Source: an uncultured Oscillospiraceae bacterium
GTDB taxonomy: Bacteria > Bacillota > Clostridia > Oscillospirales > Acutalibacteraceae
Direction: 5' to 3'
Length of the DNA: 7,385 nucleotides
NCBI GenBank assembly: GCA_900554525.1
Contig: USHL01000065.1
Coordinates: forward strand, 1 to 7,385
Shown: in pieces, positions 5,854 through 7,385 of the stretch
How the letters are laid out: the number at the start of each line of letters is the position of its first letter
Numbering within the stretch: position 1 is the stretch's first letter
Notes under the pieces: model-generated
What the model saw: the letters and a program-made list of their open reading frames with translations, nothing else
What the model was told of the DNA's origin: nothing
The model's database searches: none
Made by a program: the position numbers and the translations under genes

Positions 5854-6876
5854 ATGAAAGATTTGACACCCATAATAGCGGCGGCGGTTGCTTTTGCAGC
5901 GACGGCTTTGCTCGGATATGTCGTGATTCCTTTTTTGCGGAAGCTCAAGTTCGGGCAGACAATACTGGATATAGGACCTAAATGGCATAAAGACAAGCAG
6001 GGCACACCGACAATGGGCGGCGTTATGATAATCGCCGGAACTCTTTTGGCGGTAGCGGCGGCCTATGCTTATTCTGCCTTTTCCGGCGGTATTTTTGCCG
6101 AGGAAATGAAAACTCCTTACAGGGTATCGGTGTTTTTGGCAGGTATTTTAATGGCGCTGTGTATGAGCGCGGTCGGCTTTATGGATGACTATATAAAGGT
6201 TGTTAAAAAGCGCAATTTAGGCCTTACCGCCAGGCAGAAAACCTTTTTGCAGCTGCTGATATCGGCGGCTTATCTTGCTACGCTCTGCTTTTCGGGGATG
6301 AAAACAACTACTATACCGTTTATAGGCGATATTGATATAACAAAAGGAGTCGGACTGATTTTTTGGCCGATTGCACTTATGTTTATTTACGGCTTTACAA
6401 ACGCCGTGAATCTGACCGACGGTATCGACGGTCTTGCTTCAACAGTGACACTGGTGGTGGCCTGTACCTTTATGCTGGCCTCCGGATTCCTGTATAATAC
6501 CGGAATGAACGCTTTAGCGGCGGCGCTTGCAGGTGCTTGCGTAGGCTTTATTATATGGAACGCCAAGCCTGCCAAGGTTTTTATGGGCGATACCGGCTCT
6601 ATGTTTTTGGGCGGAATGGTTGTGGCGCTTTCTTTCGGCATCGGAAGACCGGTACTGCTGATTTTTGCGGGCATTACGTATTTTTTGGAAGCGCTTTCTG
6701 ATATAATACAGGTGGCGTACTATAAAAAGACAAAAAAGCGTCTTTTTAAAATGGCGCCTTTACATCATCATTTTGAGATGTGCGGATGGTCCGAACAGAA
6801 AATAGTTTTGGTTTTTTCGGGAATAACAGTTATTGGGTGCGCGGTTGCGCTGCTGCCCTTGATATTTAATTGGTAA
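5854..6876 (+). CDS. mraY: Phospho-N-acetylmuramoyl-pentapeptide-transferase (MraY)
   Basis: MraY is the integral membrane enzyme that transfers phospho-MurNAc-pentapeptide from UDP to undecaprenyl phosphate, giving lipid I. The 340-residue product is strongly hydrophobic, with about ten membrane helices as expected. Family motifs appear in order: KWHKDKQGTPTMGG (43-56), GFMDDYIKVVKKRNLGL (108-124) with the Mg-associated D111-D112 pair, NAVNLTDGIDGLA (183-195), FMGDTGSMFLGG (243-254) with D246, and APLHHHFEMCGW (301-312) with the triple histidine 304-306. GGAG (5844-5847) lies 6 nt before the ATG, and the first helix begins within a few residues of this start, as usual. The gene ends 19 nt before the FtsW/SpoVE gene. 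No murD follows. Confidence 0.98.
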   Translation: MKDLTPIIAAAVAFAATALLGYVVIPFLRKLKFGQTILDIGPKWHKDKQGTPTMGGVMIIAGTLLAVAAAYAYSAFSGGIFAEEMKTPYRVSVFLAGILMALCMSAVGFMDDYIKVVKKRNLGLTARQKTFLQLLISAAYLATLCFSGMKTTTIPFIGDIDITKGVGLIFWPIALMFIYGFTNAVNLTDGIDGLASTVTLVVACTFMLASGFLYNTGMNALAAALAGACVGFIIWNAKPAKVFMGDTGSMFLGGMVVALSFGIGRPVLLIFAGITYFLEALSDIIQVAYYKKTKKRLFKMAPLHHHFEMCGWSEQKIVLVFSGITVIGCAVALLPLIFNW

Positions 6877-6895
6877 AGCTTTGGGAGGAAAAGGT

Positions 6896-7385
6896 ATGGC
6901 TAAGACGGCAAAACGTAAGAGCAGAAAAATTTCCGGCGGCGGAAAGCTCGATATAACGTTCCTGTCGTTTGTGCTGATACTGCTTACCATAGGTTTGGTT
7001 ATGCTGTTTTCCTCAAGCTATGCATACTCGTATGCCTATTACGGAAACAGCTATAAATTTATCACACGTCAAGCGGCGTTTGCAGCGCTTGGCGTTGTTG
7101 TTATGTTGGTCGTATCCAAAATCGATTATCATTTCTGGCGCAAGTTTGCCTGGCTTGCCTATGCGGTTGCGATCGGTCTTTTGGTAGTCCTGCTTGTCCT
7201 GCCTCCTATGGTTGACGGTATGGACGTTAAAAGGTGGATAGTTATAGGACCGATAAATTTTCAGCCCTCCGAGCTTGCCAAGTTTGCAATAATCCTGCTT
7301 TTTTCTTCACTTATTGCGGCGAATTACAAGCAGATGAAAAGCTTTAAATTTGTGCTTTTTATGGTGATACTGCTGGGCGCGACCT
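6896..7385 (+). CDS. ftsW: FtsW/SpoVE-family SEDS glycosyltransferase, 5' part only
   Basis: The frame opens at ATG 6896, 7 nt after GGGAGG (6883-6888), and is still open at the window edge after 163 codons; the family is usually about 370-400 residues. After a basic N-terminus (KTAKRKSRK) come membrane helices at about 18-40, 58-75, 85-103, 125-142 and 149 onward. The motif KRWIVIGPINFQPSELAKFA (112-131) is the SEDS signature (R-W-I, then F-Q-P-S-E-x-x-K). These proteins polymerise lipid II into glycan strands together with a class B PBP, here presumably the product of 2031-4271. Place in the dcw cluster favours FtsW or SpoVE over RodA, but the missing C-terminal half prevents a firm choice. 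Confidence 0.93.
   Translation, partial: MAKTAKRKSRKISGGGKLDITFLSFVLILLTIGLVMLFSSSYAYSYAYYGNSYKFITRQAAFAALGVVVMLVVSKIDYHFWRKFAWLAYAVAIGLLVVLLVLPPMVDGMDVKRWIVIGPINFQPSELAKFAIILLFSSLIAANYKQMKSFKFVLFMVILLGAT

Overview
The window is the 5' part of a division and cell wall (dcw) cluster. It has seven genes in a row on the + strand: mraZ, rsmH (mraW), an ftsL-type gene, a class B penicillin-binding protein (FtsI/PBP2B/SpoVD type), murE, mraY and the first 163 codons of an FtsW/SpoVE-family gene that runs off the end. Gaps between genes are short (2 to 98 nt) and almost everything is coding. No convincing terminator, tRNA, rRNA, CRISPR array or mobile element was seen. The open frames on the - strand are shadows of these genes.

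The organism is probably a low-to-mid GC Gram-positive of the class Clostridia, most likely near the Oscillospiraceae/Ruminococcaceae. The reasons are the mraZ-rsmH-ftsL-PBP-murE-mraY order, strong AGGAGG-like ribosome binding sites, a PBP with C-terminal PASTA domains, a DNPR-type (meso-diaminopimelate) MurE, and an FtsL with a long charged N-terminus. The genus cannot be read from this window.

Layout: bases 1-90 hold the cluster's leader, with a possible -10 box and four AAAGTGG-like boxes in two pairs of 10-bp pitch. This matches the known MraZ operator pattern, so the cluster is probably autoregulated by its first gene. Next come mraZ (91-516), rsmH (519-1439) and ftsL (1462-1932). A 98-nt gap follows, with an AT-rich stretch and a near-perfect hairpin lacking a U-run, and then the PBP (2031-4271). 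A 61-nt gap before murE (4333-5772) contains a 22-codon open frame joined to both neighbours by ATGA overlaps. An 81-nt gap with a TATAAT box precedes mraY (5854-6876), and ftsW/spoVE begins at 6896.

How the genes work together: MurE makes the UDP-MurNAc-tripeptide and MraY loads the finished UDP-MurNAc-pentapeptide onto undecaprenyl phosphate to give lipid I. FtsW/SpoVE polymerises lipid II into glycan together with its partner class B PBP, which cross-links the strands. FtsL is part of the septal complex that recruits and activates that pair. RsmH methylates 16S rRNA, and MraZ is the transcription factor. murF and murD are missing from their usual places beside mraY, so the pathway is completed elsewhere.

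No new multi-gene system is visible: the genes are ordinary. The observations most worth checking are in the non-coding joints, namely the MraZ operator, the linker frame before murE and the hairpin before the PBP gene, and also in the cysteine pattern of the PBP active-site domain.
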